Under the pieces are notes generated by a model. It saw only the letters and a program-made list of their open reading frames with translations, did no database searches and was not told the DNA's origin. Below, piece by piece: positions 54,201 through 62,315 of a stretch of 64,000 nt of DNA (within the stretch, counting starts at the first letter, position 1; every line of letters begins with the position of its first letter). Origin of the DNA: Geitlerinema sp. BBD 1991-9 (GTDB lineage Bacteria; Cyanobacteriota; Cyanobacteriia; Cyanobacteriales; Geitlerinemataceae); the NCBI GenBank assembly GCA_001657325.1, contig LWRO01000006.1:62001-126000 (forward strand), written 5' to 3'. The position numbers and the translations under genes are program-made.

Positions 54201-55781
54201 CTACTCTTGAAACACACCGTTAACCCAACGCCCTTCAACTTGAGTTCCATTGGCAAAGATGTAAATCCCTTCGCCATGTTTGACTCCATTTTGAAAAGCT
54301 CCCTCGTATCGATCTCCGTTGGTGTATTCGCACGTTACCTCACCGTTAAACTCTCCATCTTGAAGTTCGCCTTGGCATCGATCTCCATTGGCAAATACGA
54401 GCGTTCCCGTTCCAGAAATCGCCCCATCTTGAAAGGTTCCCTCATAGCGGTTACCGTTGGGAAATTCATAGGTTCCGATGCCGTGAAACCGACCATTTTG
54501 CAATTCCCCTTGATAGCGGCTTCCATCGGTATAAATCCATTCCCCTATACCGTGAGGTCTGCCGTCTTGGAATTCCCCTTCGTATCGATCTCCGCTGGCT
54601 AAAGTGTAGAGTCCCACCCCCACTCTAAGTCCGTTGACTAATTCGCCCTCGTAGCGGTTGCCGTTACTGTATTCGCACGTTCCCACACCGTTAAGCTGTC
54701 CGTTTGCAATGTCTCCTTCGCATCGATCTCCCTCTGGTGTAACGTAGCTGCCGACACCACTCGGAACGCCCTCGACGAACTCGCCTTCGTAGACCTCTCC
54801 TGTCGCGGCTTCAAACTGACCGATGCCGTGAAACTGACTGTTTTGCACCTCTCCCTCGTAACGGCCTCCGTCGGCAAACGTCCAAGCTCCCATTCCAGCA
54901 AACGTGCCTTCAGCAAACTCACCTTCATATCGATCGCCGTTAGCAAATTGATAGATTCCTGTTCCGTGAGGTTTACCGCTTTGAAACTCCCCCTCATATC
55001 GATCTCCGTTGCCATAGTTGCAGCGTCCAACTCCGTTCAGAGTCCCTCGGCTGACTTCTCCCTCACATTCGGTTCCATCTGGTAAAGAAATCGTTTGCAC
55101 GGAGTCTGATGGTGTGTCGGCCGATTCTTCGGAGTCAGCTTCGGAGTCAGTTTCTTCATCAACCAGGGGAGGATCTGCCGGTGCGACTGACTCGCTGTCG
55201 GTTGACTCTGAGGGTGCAGAGGGTTCGTCCAGTGTTGTATCTGTAACCGAGGAATCGTGGGATTCTTCATCCGCTTGCACGGCTGGAGTCGTCGGTTCCG
55301 AAGAAGAAGCAGGTCGATCGATCTCTTCTGTTCTTTCGTCGGCCACGATCGCTCGAATCGTAAATTCGTCGCGCTCGGTGCTATACGTCGCTTCCCGAGC
55401 CGTTTCGAGTGCGGCAGCATCAGCACCGGCATTGCCACTTGACTGAAGTAACTCAAATTCGATGTCGCCGTTTTCATTGCGGCAGGCGCGAATTAGGACA
55501 CTGCGAACAGTTTCTGCTTCATCCAGTTTGCCCTCATCGCTGTCGCAACTCGGAACCGTCTCGATCGACTCACCTTCGTATCGATCTCCGTTTTCGCCTT
55601 GACACTGTTCGATTCCGTTCGGGTTTTCTCGGCTGACCTTTCCCTTGCATTCAATTTCATCCAGTAAAGAAATCGTTTCTGTCGCTAGACCTGGTAGTGC
55701 AGTCAGGCTTAGGAAACTGGCGAGGGCGAGTTTTGTCAGGTTGGGGGAAGAGGCGGAGAGAAAGATAAGAAAACGTTTCAT
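54201..55781 (-). CDS. Exported protein: TonB C-terminal-like domain plus MORN repeats
   Basis: 526 aa. A signal peptide (about 1-33; LTKLALASFLSLTALPGLA) is followed by a segment at about 92-150. That segment (ELLQSSGNAGADAAALETAR, then EFTIRAIVADE) is almost identical to the TonB-like domain of the next gene upstream. An acidic Ser/Asp/Glu-rich linker (about 155-230) leads to about 12 MORN repeats of 23 residues with the pattern GDRYEGEFxxGxxHGxGxYxF, to the end. MORN repeats form flat beta sheets that bind lipids or proteins. It lies 11 bp after tonB and before exbB, so it is part of the Ton operon. Its role, possibly a periplasmic or envelope-bound spacer or anchor, is not known. Confidence 0.85.
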   Translation of the reverse strand: MKRFLIFLSASSPNLTKLALASFLSLTALPGLATETISLLDEIECKGKVSRENPNGIEQCQGENGDRYEGESIETVPSCDSDEGKLDEAETVRSVLIRACRNENGDIEFELLQSSGNAGADAAALETAREATYSTERDEFTIRAIVADERTEEIDRPASSSEPTTPAVQADEESHDSSVTDTTLDEPSAPSESTDSESVAPADPPLVDEETDSEADSEESADTPSDSVQTISLPDGTECEGEVSRGTLNGVGRCNYGNGDRYEGEFQSGKPHGTGIYQFANGDRYEGEFAEGTFAGMGAWTFADGGRYEGEVQNSQFHGIGQFEAATGEVYEGEFVEGVPSGVGSYVTPEGDRCEGDIANGQLNGVGTCEYSNGNRYEGELVNGLRVGVGLYTLASGDRYEGEFQDGRPHGIGEWIYTDGSRYQGELQNGRFHGIGTYEFPNGNRYEGTFQDGAISGTGTLVFANGDRCQGELQDGEFNGEVTCEYTNGDRYEGAFQNGVKHGEGIYIFANGTQVEGRWVNGVFQE

Positions 55782-55792
55782 CGATTTAGGGT

Positions 55793-57133
55793 CTATTTCT
55801 TCTGCGCGGGGGCTGATGGTGTGTAAGCGGGTTCTTCGTAAACTGGCTCTTCGTAAGCCGGTTCCTCGTAAGCCGGTTCCTCGTAAACTGGCTCTTCGTA
55901 AACTGGCTCTTCGTAAACGGGTTCCTCGTAAACGGGTTCCTCGTAAACTGGCTCTTCAACTGGCTCTTCGTAAGCCGGTTCCTCGTAAACGGGTTCCTCC
56001 GTGTAGACAGGTTCTTTATCTGCCGGAGCGGCTTCTTCCGGAGCGATCGGTTCGGTGTTGGTCGGTTCCGAGGGCGCAACGGGTTCGGTAGGTGTCGTGT
56101 TTGTCACAGGGGGATCGTAGGATTCTCCCGCCGTTCGCATGGGGGGAGTCATCGGTTGTGGGGGGGAAGCGGGTTGACTGACCCGTTCTTGTTGCTGGCG
56201 AACCCGATCTCGAGCGCGATCGGCCGCTTCAGTTCCTTCGTCAGCCACGATCGCTCGAATCGTAAATTCGTCGCGATCGGTGCTATACGATGCTTCCCGA
56301 GCCGTTTCGAGTGCGGCAGCATCGGCAGCGGCACTGCCACTCGACTGAAGTAACTCGAATTCGAGTTCGCCGTCTTCATTGCGGCGGGCGCGAATCAGGG
56401 GGTTGCGTTCGACGGTGTCTGATTCGTCGCGTTCGTAGCTTCCCTCACAACTTCCCGTACAGGCTAAACCGGAACCATCACCCTCGCTGGGGGTGGAAGG
56501 TTGTCCGCCAGAACGACTAGGACTGACCGGTTCTCTCAGTCGTCCGTCGCCACCCCCTTCAGGGCCGTCGCCACTGCCTCCAAAGCCTGGAAACAGTCCC
56601 GAGAATCCACCGCCACCAGCGGCAATCGGCCCGACTCCCGAGCCAACTTCAGAGCCGTCGCGACTTCCCGTTGTCGATTTGTTGCTGTCGGATTCCCCGT
56701 CGTCTGAGCTTTCGCCCACAGTAAACGCCGCCTCGGAATCGCCGACTTTCGTTAATACCTTATCGTTGCTGGACTCTTTCTGAACGACTGGTTCCTCAGC
56801 CTCGGGTGTACTCGCCGCGAATTCGGCAACGGGTTCGGATTCAAAGAACGCCTCAGCGGGAGCGCTGGGAGCAGTATTATCGATCGATTCAGGCGGGATC
56901 TCTGAGTTCTCGATCGGCGGTTCGAGACTGGGCTGGGTGGTATCTTCCAGTACGACCACATCGATCGTTTCTTCTACCTCTTCTCGGACGGGCGCTTTCC
57001 ACCACATTGTCCCCGTTGCAAACATTACCGCATGAGCGACCGCCGAACCGCCCAAGCAGTAGAGCAGAATTTTCTTAAGCAGTTGTAAATCCTGCCGTCG
57101 TTGTTCTTGGATGAGGTGAGCCGTGTCAGACAT
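55793..57133 (-). CDS. tonB: TonB-like energy transducer with pentapeptide tail
   Basis: 446 aa. A cytoplasmic N-terminus is followed by a membrane anchor at about residues 20-43 (LLKKILLYCLGGSAVAHAVMF). A long Pro/Glu-rich periplasmic spacer follows (about 50-240; PPIENSEIPPES). A TonB C-terminal-like domain is at about 244-300 (NPLIRARRNEDGELEFELLQ, SGSAAADAAALETAR). Unusually it does not end there: a Pro-rich stretch and a tail of EEPVY/EEPAY pentapeptides (about 375-437) follow. The tail is encoded by 15-bp tandem repeats (55826-56000). It heads an operon with the MORN protein, exbB and exbD. It should energise the siderophore receptor. Start ATG 57133. Confidence 0.8.
   Translation of the reverse strand: MSDTAHLIQEQRRQDLQLLKKILLYCLGGSAVAHAVMFATGTMWWKAPVREEVEETIDVVVLEDTTQPSLEPPIENSEIPPESIDNTAPSAPAEAFFESEPVAEFAASTPEAEEPVVQKESSNDKVLTKVGDSEAAFTVGESSDDGESDSNKSTTGSRDGSEVGSGVGPIAAGGGGFSGLFPGFGGSGDGPEGGGDGRLREPVSPSRSGGQPSTPSEGDGSGLACTGSCEGSYERDESDTVERNPLIRARRNEDGELEFELLQSSGSAAADAAALETAREASYSTDRDEFTIRAIVADEGTEAADRARDRVRQQQERVSQPASPPQPMTPPMRTAGESYDPPVTNTTPTEPVAPSEPTNTEPIAPEEAAPADKEPVYTEEPVYEEPAYEEPVEEPVYEEPVYEEPVYEEPVYEEPVYEEPAYEEPAYEEPVYEEPAYTPSAPAQKK
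55826..56000. repeat. 15-bp tandem repeats encoding EEPVY/EEPAY
   Basis: About 11 units of TCTTCGTAAACTGGC or close variants encoding the pentapeptide tail of the TonB-like protein. The purity suggests recent expansion. Confidence 0.9.
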
Positions 57134-57188
57134 GGTGACGCAGATGAGAAGGTGAACGATCGAGTGCTAATGGTTTATTCATTACCAA

Positions 57189-57216
57189 TACTGCTAACTT
57201 TTTCTGATAAGCAGTA
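57189..57216. promoter_or_regulatory. Inverted repeat upstream of the TonB operon
   Basis: TACTGCT (57189-57195) and AGCAGTA (57210-57216) with a 14-bp spacer that includes TTTTTCTGATA. Its position suggests an operator or a leader hairpin. It does not match the Fur consensus. Confidence 0.3.
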
Positions 57217-57493
57217 CACAGCTCGTATGGATTAAAAGCACTGTTTTAACCCAGTACCTTTACGCTCGATTGATTTGAAGTATAGGATCTTCCTGCGTAA
57301 AAACCGTTTTATACCTCAAAAAACGCCGATCTTGCGCTTTCAGAGGGTCGAGCGGTCATGATAGCTTTGAGAAACCCGAACAAAGATGCTCTAGGATAAC
57401 TGCGCTCGAGTAGCTTGGCTTTGCCTAAATGATAGAATTTATTATTAAGCTAGTTATTAAATTTTGTCAATAGATAAAAATTGTCAATTATTT

Positions 57494-57605
57494 GCGATGC
57501 GTATTGATGTCATGTTGGTACGAGCTTCGTCTAAGTATGGCTTTATGGAGTTGAGTGCGATGCTCTTGCCAGTACCCCAGGCAATTAGCAGTTGATTGGC
57601 TCGCG
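57494..57605 (-). pseudogene. Possible coding relic with AWGTGKS
   Basis: On the minus strand the translation ARANQLLIAWGTGKSIALNS continues to SIRIANN and a stop. It looks like genuine protein sequence, but it has a stop just before it and only about 37 residues. I do not recognise the family. Confidence 0.2.
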
Positions 57606-58053
57606 CAATTTATTCTGTCTCCCTCGCAAACTCCAACGCTCTCAGTGAAACGAGAGAATCTCCACTATCTCAGTCAAAGTGAGTCGGCCCACATCGCACC
57701 GGCGTCGGACAGAGCGACGGCCGGCATTATAGGTAATCGATCGAAACGGCTGATGTAGGCGGTACAGACCGAGGTGGCAACGATGGAATCGAAAACATAA
57801 AATTATAGGTAAAATCTGACGTTTTCGACACAATTTTATGAAAATAACCATTTTGAGTTTGACGAGATTCAAATTTCGCCATCCAGCACTGACTCACTTC
57901 AGATTACAGACAGTAAGACGGGTTGCCTTAATTCTCTTGAGCCGTTTCAAAAGTAGATTTTCGTTGCATTCTCTGTTGTATTATGAGATAAATTATGAAT
58001 TATGAAAGAATTATGACAACACTCGCCTGGCATTCGAGCCAGATTTATCGTTT

Positions 58054-59046
58054 ATGCGCCTATCTTTTTCGCTGCGGGGCATAGCCCTTGCCACCAGCCT
58101 GATCCTGACGAGCGGGTTAGCTAGCTGCTCCGCGCCCCAAGACACCTCACCCACCGCTACCGAGCCTGCTGAAACCACCGAAATTGCTGCCGATGCCCCT
58201 GCAGAAGAGGACAACCGTAAAGTCGTCCTGACCACCTTTACCGTGCTGGCAGACATGGCCCAAAACGTGGCGGGTGACAAGCTCAAGGTGGAGTCCATCA
58301 CCCGCATTGGCGCAGAAATCCACGGCTACGAGCCAACCCCCAGCGATATTATCAAGGCGCAGAATGCCGACCTGATTCTCTACAACGGCATGAATCTGGA
58401 GCGCTGGTTCGAGCAATTTCTAGGTAACGTACAGGACGTACCCTCAGTGCTGCTAACCGAGGGCATCGAAGCGATTCCCATTGCCGAAGGCCCCTATACC
58501 GACAAACCCAATCCTCATGCTTGGATGTCGCCTAGAAATGCTTCGATCTATGTCGAGAATATTCGCAAAGCCTTTGTCGAGCTAGATCCCGAAAATGCCG
58601 AGACCTACAACGCTAATGCCGCCGCCTACAGCGAGCAGATTAGTGCCATTGACAAGGCACTGGCGGAGGATCTCGAGCAGGTGCCTGACGACCAGCGCTT
58701 TCTGGTGAGCTGCGAGGGGGCTTTTTCGTACCTGGCCCGCGACTACGATATGCAAGAAATCTATATGTGGCCGATTAATGCCGAGCAGCAGTTCACCCCA
58801 AAACAGGTGCAGAACGTCATCGAGCAGGTGAAAGCCAACGATGTGCCGACCATTTTTTGTGAAAGCACCGTGAGCGATGAGGGTCAAAAACAGGTGGCAG
58901 AAACCACAGGTGCTCGCTTTGGCGGCAACCTCTATGTGGACTCGCTATCAACTGAAGAAGGTCCGGTGCCGACATTTTTAGATTTGTTGGAGTACGACGC
59001 GCGGGTGATTTCCAATGGCTTACTGGCAGGGAGCAATGCCCGGTAG
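58054..59046 (+). CDS. mntC: Manganese ABC transporter substrate-binding lipoprotein
   Basis: Binds Mn2+ in the periplasm and delivers it to MntB. 330 aa with a lipoprotein signal (LTSGLASC, lipid-modified Cys25). The four metal ligands of the cluster A-I family fall at H90 (IHGYEP), H155 (NPHAWMSP), E221 (SCEGAFSY) and D296 (YVDSLS). The third ligand is Glu, as in Mn-binding MntC rather than His of zinc-binding ZnuA. Cys220 and Cys269 correspond to the disulfide pair known in Synechocystis MntC. Codon use differs from neighbours: there are far fewer CGATCG words and more GCC/CTG codons. It starts the mntCAB operon. Confidence 0.93.
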   Translation: MRLSFSLRGIALATSLILTSGLASCSAPQDTSPTATEPAETTEIAADAPAEEDNRKVVLTTFTVLADMAQNVAGDKLKVESITRIGAEIHGYEPTPSDIIKAQNADLILYNGMNLERWFEQFLGNVQDVPSVLLTEGIEAIPIAEGPYTDKPNPHAWMSPRNASIYVENIRKAFVELDPENAETYNANAAAYSEQISAIDKALAEDLEQVPDDQRFLVSCEGAFSYLARDYDMQEIYMWPINAEQQFTPKQVQNVIEQVKANDVPTIFCESTVSDEGQKQVAETTGARFGGNLYVDSLSTEEGPVPTFLDLLEYDARVISNGLLAGSNAR

Positions 59047-59100
59047 GTCTTTTTGCACTTCTCTGAGTCGCAATTTCTGTCGTCATTTGTGGTCGCAACG

Positions 59101-59883
59101 ATGCAAGCAACACGTCCTCGTCTAGATATTTTCGTTGATAACATTAGCGTTACCTACAGCAACGCTCGCCTTGCCCTTTACAATGCCACCTGTACGGTGG
59201 AGCCGGGGTCGATTACCACTCTGGTCGGGCCAAACGGCTGCGGTAAATCCACTCTATTTAAGTCGATTATGGGGTTTTTGCAGCCCAGCCAGGGTTGTGT
59301 GCGGGTGGGCGGCTTCCCCGTACAAAAAGCCCAAAAACGCCAGCTGATGGCCTATGTACCCCAGTCTGATGAAGTGGACTGGAACTTTCCAGTCAGCGTG
59401 TTTGATGTGGTGATGATGGGTCGCTATGGCTACATGAACCTGATGCGGATTCCGAGTCAAAAGGATCGCCGTATAGTGATGGAAAGCCTGGAACGGGTAG
59501 ACATGGTGGACTTTCGCAATCGGCAAATTGGCGAACTGTCGGGGGGGCAAAAAAAACGGGCCTTTCTGGCCCGGGCCCTAGCTCAAGAGGGAAAAGCGAT
59601 CTTGTTGGACGAGCCGTTTACGGGTGTGGATGTCAAGACGGAAAAGAAAATTATCGATCTGCTGATGCAGCTGCGAGATGAAGGACACACCATTTTGGTG
59701 TCTACTCACGATCTCGCATCGATTTCTACATTTTGCGATCGCACCATTCTCCTCAACCGTACCGTGCTTGCCTCTGGCACGACCGCTGAAACCTTTACCA
59801 AAGAAAATCTGGAAATGACCTTCGGCGGTCTACCCATTGTCAATCTACAGCAGGCTTTCCAGCAGACGGAGGTCGATGCATGA
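59101..59883 (+). CDS. mntA: Manganese ABC transporter ATP-binding protein
   Basis: ATPase of the Mn2+ importer, about 260 aa from ATG 59101 (MQATRPRLD); an in-frame TTG at 59053 is less likely. Walker A is GPNGCGKST near residue 45, the signature [15 protein letters not shown] near 145, Walker [13 protein letters not shown], and the switch His in [26 protein letters not shown] is typical of the MntA/ZnuC-like metal importers. The stop overlaps the mntB start (59880-59883), so translation is coupled. It follows mntC after 54 bp and shares its composition. Confidence 0.93.
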   Translation: MQATRPRLDIFVDNISVTYSNARLALYNATCTVEPGSITTLVGPNGCGKSTLFKSIMGFLQPSQGCVRVGGFPVQKAQKRQLMAYVPQSDEVDWNFPVSVFDVVMMGRYGYMNLMRIPSQKDRRIVMESLERVDMVDFRNRQIGELSGGQKKRAFLARALAQEGKAILLDEPFTGVDVKTEKKIIDLLMQLRDEGHTILVSTHDLASISTFCDRTILLNRTVLASGTTAETFTKENLEMTFGGLPIVNLQQAFQQTEVDA

Positions 59884-60800
59884 ATTATTTGCCCGTGGCT
59901 ACTTTACCCCTATGGAACTGGATTGTCGAACCCTTGCAATATGGGTTTATGGTTCAGGCTATCTGGGTGAGTGCCTTTGTTGGGTTAGTCTGCGCAGTCC
60001 TCTCTTGTTACATCACACTTAAGGGCTGGTCTCTCATGGGCGATGCCATCTCCCATGCTGTGGTTCCAGGGGTGGTTGTCGCCTACGCTCTCAATATTCC
60101 CTTTGCTATTGGTGCATTTTTGTTTGGGTTTGGGGCCACCGTTGCCATTGGCTACGTGAAGTCTAAAACCCGTCTCAAGGAAGATGCTGTTATTGGAGTG
60201 GTGTTTACGGGCTTTTTTGCCTTTGGCTTAGTGTTGGTCACCAAAGTTCCCAGCAACATCGATCTATTTCACATTTTGTTTGGCAACGTGCTGGGGATTT
60301 CGCGACAGGACATCATTCAAACCCTGATTGCTGGGGGCATTACTCTGGCAGTCATTTTGTTGCGTCGTAAAGACCTGCTGCTGTTTTGTTTTGACCCCAA
60401 CCAGGCTAAGGCCATTGGTCTCAACACCCAGGCCATGTACTACACCCTGCTGTCAGTGCTGGCTCTTACCATTGTGGCCGCTCTCCAAACCGCAGGGATT
60501 GTCCTGGTGATTTCTATGCTGGTTACACCAGGCTCCATTGCGTATCTCATGAGCGATCGATTCGATCGTATGTTGGTCGTTGCCAGTGCGTCTAGCGTTT
60601 TTTCCTGTGTGTTTGGCACCTACCTCAGCTATCACTTTGATGTCTCGACGGGCGGCAGTATCGTGGTGCTACTGACGCTGATATTTGTCTTGGCTATGGT
60701 GTTTGCTCCAAAATATGGCTTGTTAGCCCAAGAGTATAGAAAGCGCTCTAGCCAGCTACTGGAGGAGGAACAGCCCCCCACGGCGATCGATCGAGCTTGA
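59880..60800 (+). CDS. mntB: Manganese ABC transporter permease
   Basis: Membrane component of the Mn2+ importer (ABC-3 family), 306 aa with about eight or nine helices. Family blocks seen: [20 protein letters not shown] (first cytoplasmic segment), [37 protein letters not shown] and [17 protein letters not shown]. The C-terminal tail is short and charged. ATG at 59880 overlaps the mntA stop. No manganese sensor kinase gene is seen next to the operon. Confidence 0.93.
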   Translation: MNYLPVATLPLWNWIVEPLQYGFMVQAIWVSAFVGLVCAVLSCYITLKGWSLMGDAISHAVVPGVVVAYALNIPFAIGAFLFGFGATVAIGYVKSKTRLKEDAVIGVVFTGFFAFGLVLVTKVPSNIDLFHILFGNVLGISRQDIIQTLIAGGITLAVILLRRKDLLLFCFDPNQAKAIGLNTQAMYYTLLSVLALTIVAALQTAGIVLVISMLVTPGSIAYLMSDRFDRMLVVASASSVFSCVFGTYLSYHFDVSTGGSIVVLLTLIFVLAMVFAPKYGLLAQEYRKRSSQLLEEEQPPTAIDRA

Positions 60801-61281
60801 ACGAGGGATGGCAAGTCTTAGTCAAAGCGTTGACTTGGTCTCCGTTTTTTGAAGTCCGGCAGTTAGGGAGGTCTTCCAAGCCAGCAAGACAGCTGCTCGG
60901 AGCGCTACAAATTCCAATTTCATCGTTAAGTGAATCTTCAGATTTATTCTGTAGATTTATTCTGTGGCTCAACCCAAGCAGCTGTCTAAATATAGCTTGA
61001 GATCGATCGTTGTGGAATCGTCTGGAAGTTTTTCGATCGGCGATCGGAAAGTGTGAATCGGCCACCGTTCGTAAAGATGTTGCGAGTCTCCTGCCTGATT
61101 TCAAGTCAAAGATGATGGAAGCGATCGATCGACTAAAATGGCTCGATCTAGGATACGATCGAGCCGTCTCCACTTTGTTAAATCTATCGCACTAACAACA
61201 TAGGTGTCGTTTGCATCTCGCAACACGACATTAATGTGTTAACAACGACATTTAATTTGTGAAAGTACAACAGTAAAACAA
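60801..61281. other. Intergenic region between mntB and tRNA-Val
   Basis: About 480 bp. The open frames here (such as 61010-61195) have no recognisable content and weak starts. CGATCG words become frequent again after about 61000, marking the return to host-like composition. Confidence 0.4.
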
Positions 61282-61353
<72 letters not shown>

Positions 61354-61473
61354 AGTTCGTTCAAACGAGTTACTACTATAACAGACTTTCAAGAAAAAGG
61401 GAAGCAATCGATCGACGCACCGTTAGCCCGATCGAGGTAGGATCTGCGGTATTGTCGAGTTCGCCACCGTTCC

Positions 61474-62283
61474 ATGTCCTTACCGACTACTGACACCGCC
61501 ACCCTGAACGCCCTGCAACGTCTCATCGGCGTTGTCGCTAAGTTGCGAGATCCCGACGGGGGTTGTCCATGGGATTTGGAACAAACCCCAGAAACGCTGA
61601 TTCCCTACATCACGGAAGAAGCTTACGAAGTCGTCGATGCGATTCGCTGTGGCGATACTCAGTCGATCTCAGAAGAGCTGGGCGATCTCCTATTACAAGT
61701 CATCCTCCAAGCACAAATCGCCCGAGAATACGAAAATTTTACGTTGGCTGACGTTGCCGACGGGATTGCAGATAAGCTGATTCGCCGTCATCCCCACGTC
61801 TTCGCCGATGTCGAAGCCAATACCCCAGAAGAAGTGCGGGATAATTGGGAAAAAATTAAAGCGGAAGAGAAGGGGGAAACCCAACCGACACTCACGTCCA
61901 AACTCACCCGTTACGCACGCACGTTACCGCCGTTAACAGCTGGTATGAAGATTTCTAAAAAAGCGGCGGGTGTTGGGTTTGAATGGGAAAATGTCGAAGG
62001 AGTTTGGGATAAATTTCACGAGGAATTAGACGAGTTTCACCACGCGCTGCGACACGAAAGCAAAGACCGACAACAGGAAGAATTGGGCGATTTGTTGTTT
62101 GTCATCATCAATTTAGCACGATGGTACGACATCGATCCAGAGGCGGCTTTACATGGAACGAACCATCGTTTTTTAGAGCGTTTTGAGAAAGTTGAGGCGG
62201 CTTGCAATCGACCGCTTTCTGACTATTCCTTAGAAGAGTTAGAGGCGTTTTGGCAAAAAGCGAAAAAGTTATTAAAACAGTAA
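61474..62283 (+). CDS. mazG: Nucleoside triphosphate pyrophosphohydrolase
   Basis: Hydrolyses NTPs and dNTPs to monophosphates and pyrophosphate, cleaning the pool of abnormal nucleotides. 269 aa with the two MazG repeats: the first has CPWDLEQTPETLIPYITEEA and EELGDLLLQVILQAQIA (metal-binding EExxD pattern), the second WDKFHEELDEF and EELGDLLFVIINLARW. The linking KISKKAAGVGFEW is typical. Length is as in E. coli MazG. Start ATG 61474. It is divergent from tRNA-Val and about 30 bp before the ABC exporter gene, on the same strand. Confidence 0.95.
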   Translation: MSLPTTDTATLNALQRLIGVVAKLRDPDGGCPWDLEQTPETLIPYITEEAYEVVDAIRCGDTQSISEELGDLLLQVILQAQIAREYENFTLADVADGIADKLIRRHPHVFADVEANTPEEVRDNWEKIKAEEKGETQPTLTSKLTRYARTLPPLTAGMKISKKAAGVGFEWENVEGVWDKFHEELDEFHHALRHESKDRQQEELGDLLFVIINLARWYDIDPEAALHGTNHRFLERFEKVEAACNRPLSDYSLEELEAFWQKAKKLLKQ

Positions 62284-62315
62284 TTCGATCGATTGGCAAA
62301 CACGAACCATAACTC

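Larger units (their letters stand above)
57134..58053. other. 920-bp intergenic region between TonB operon and mntC
   Basis: An inverted repeat TACTGCT/AGCAGTA (57189-57216) lies about 60 bp before tonB and could be an operator. Further on there are two TTGTCAAT copies (near 57460-57490) and short AATTATGA repeats just before mntC (57977-58015). A possible short coding relic on the minus strand is at 57494-57605. No intact gene is seen. Confidence 0.5.

Noticed and set aside
55826-56000. Possible CRISPR or satellite repeat
   Set aside because: 15-bp units code for a regular pentapeptide in frame at the end of the TonB-like protein.
61010-61195. 61-codon open frame before tRNA-Val
   Set aside because: No ribosome site, no recognisable sequence, and bounded by non-coding DNA.
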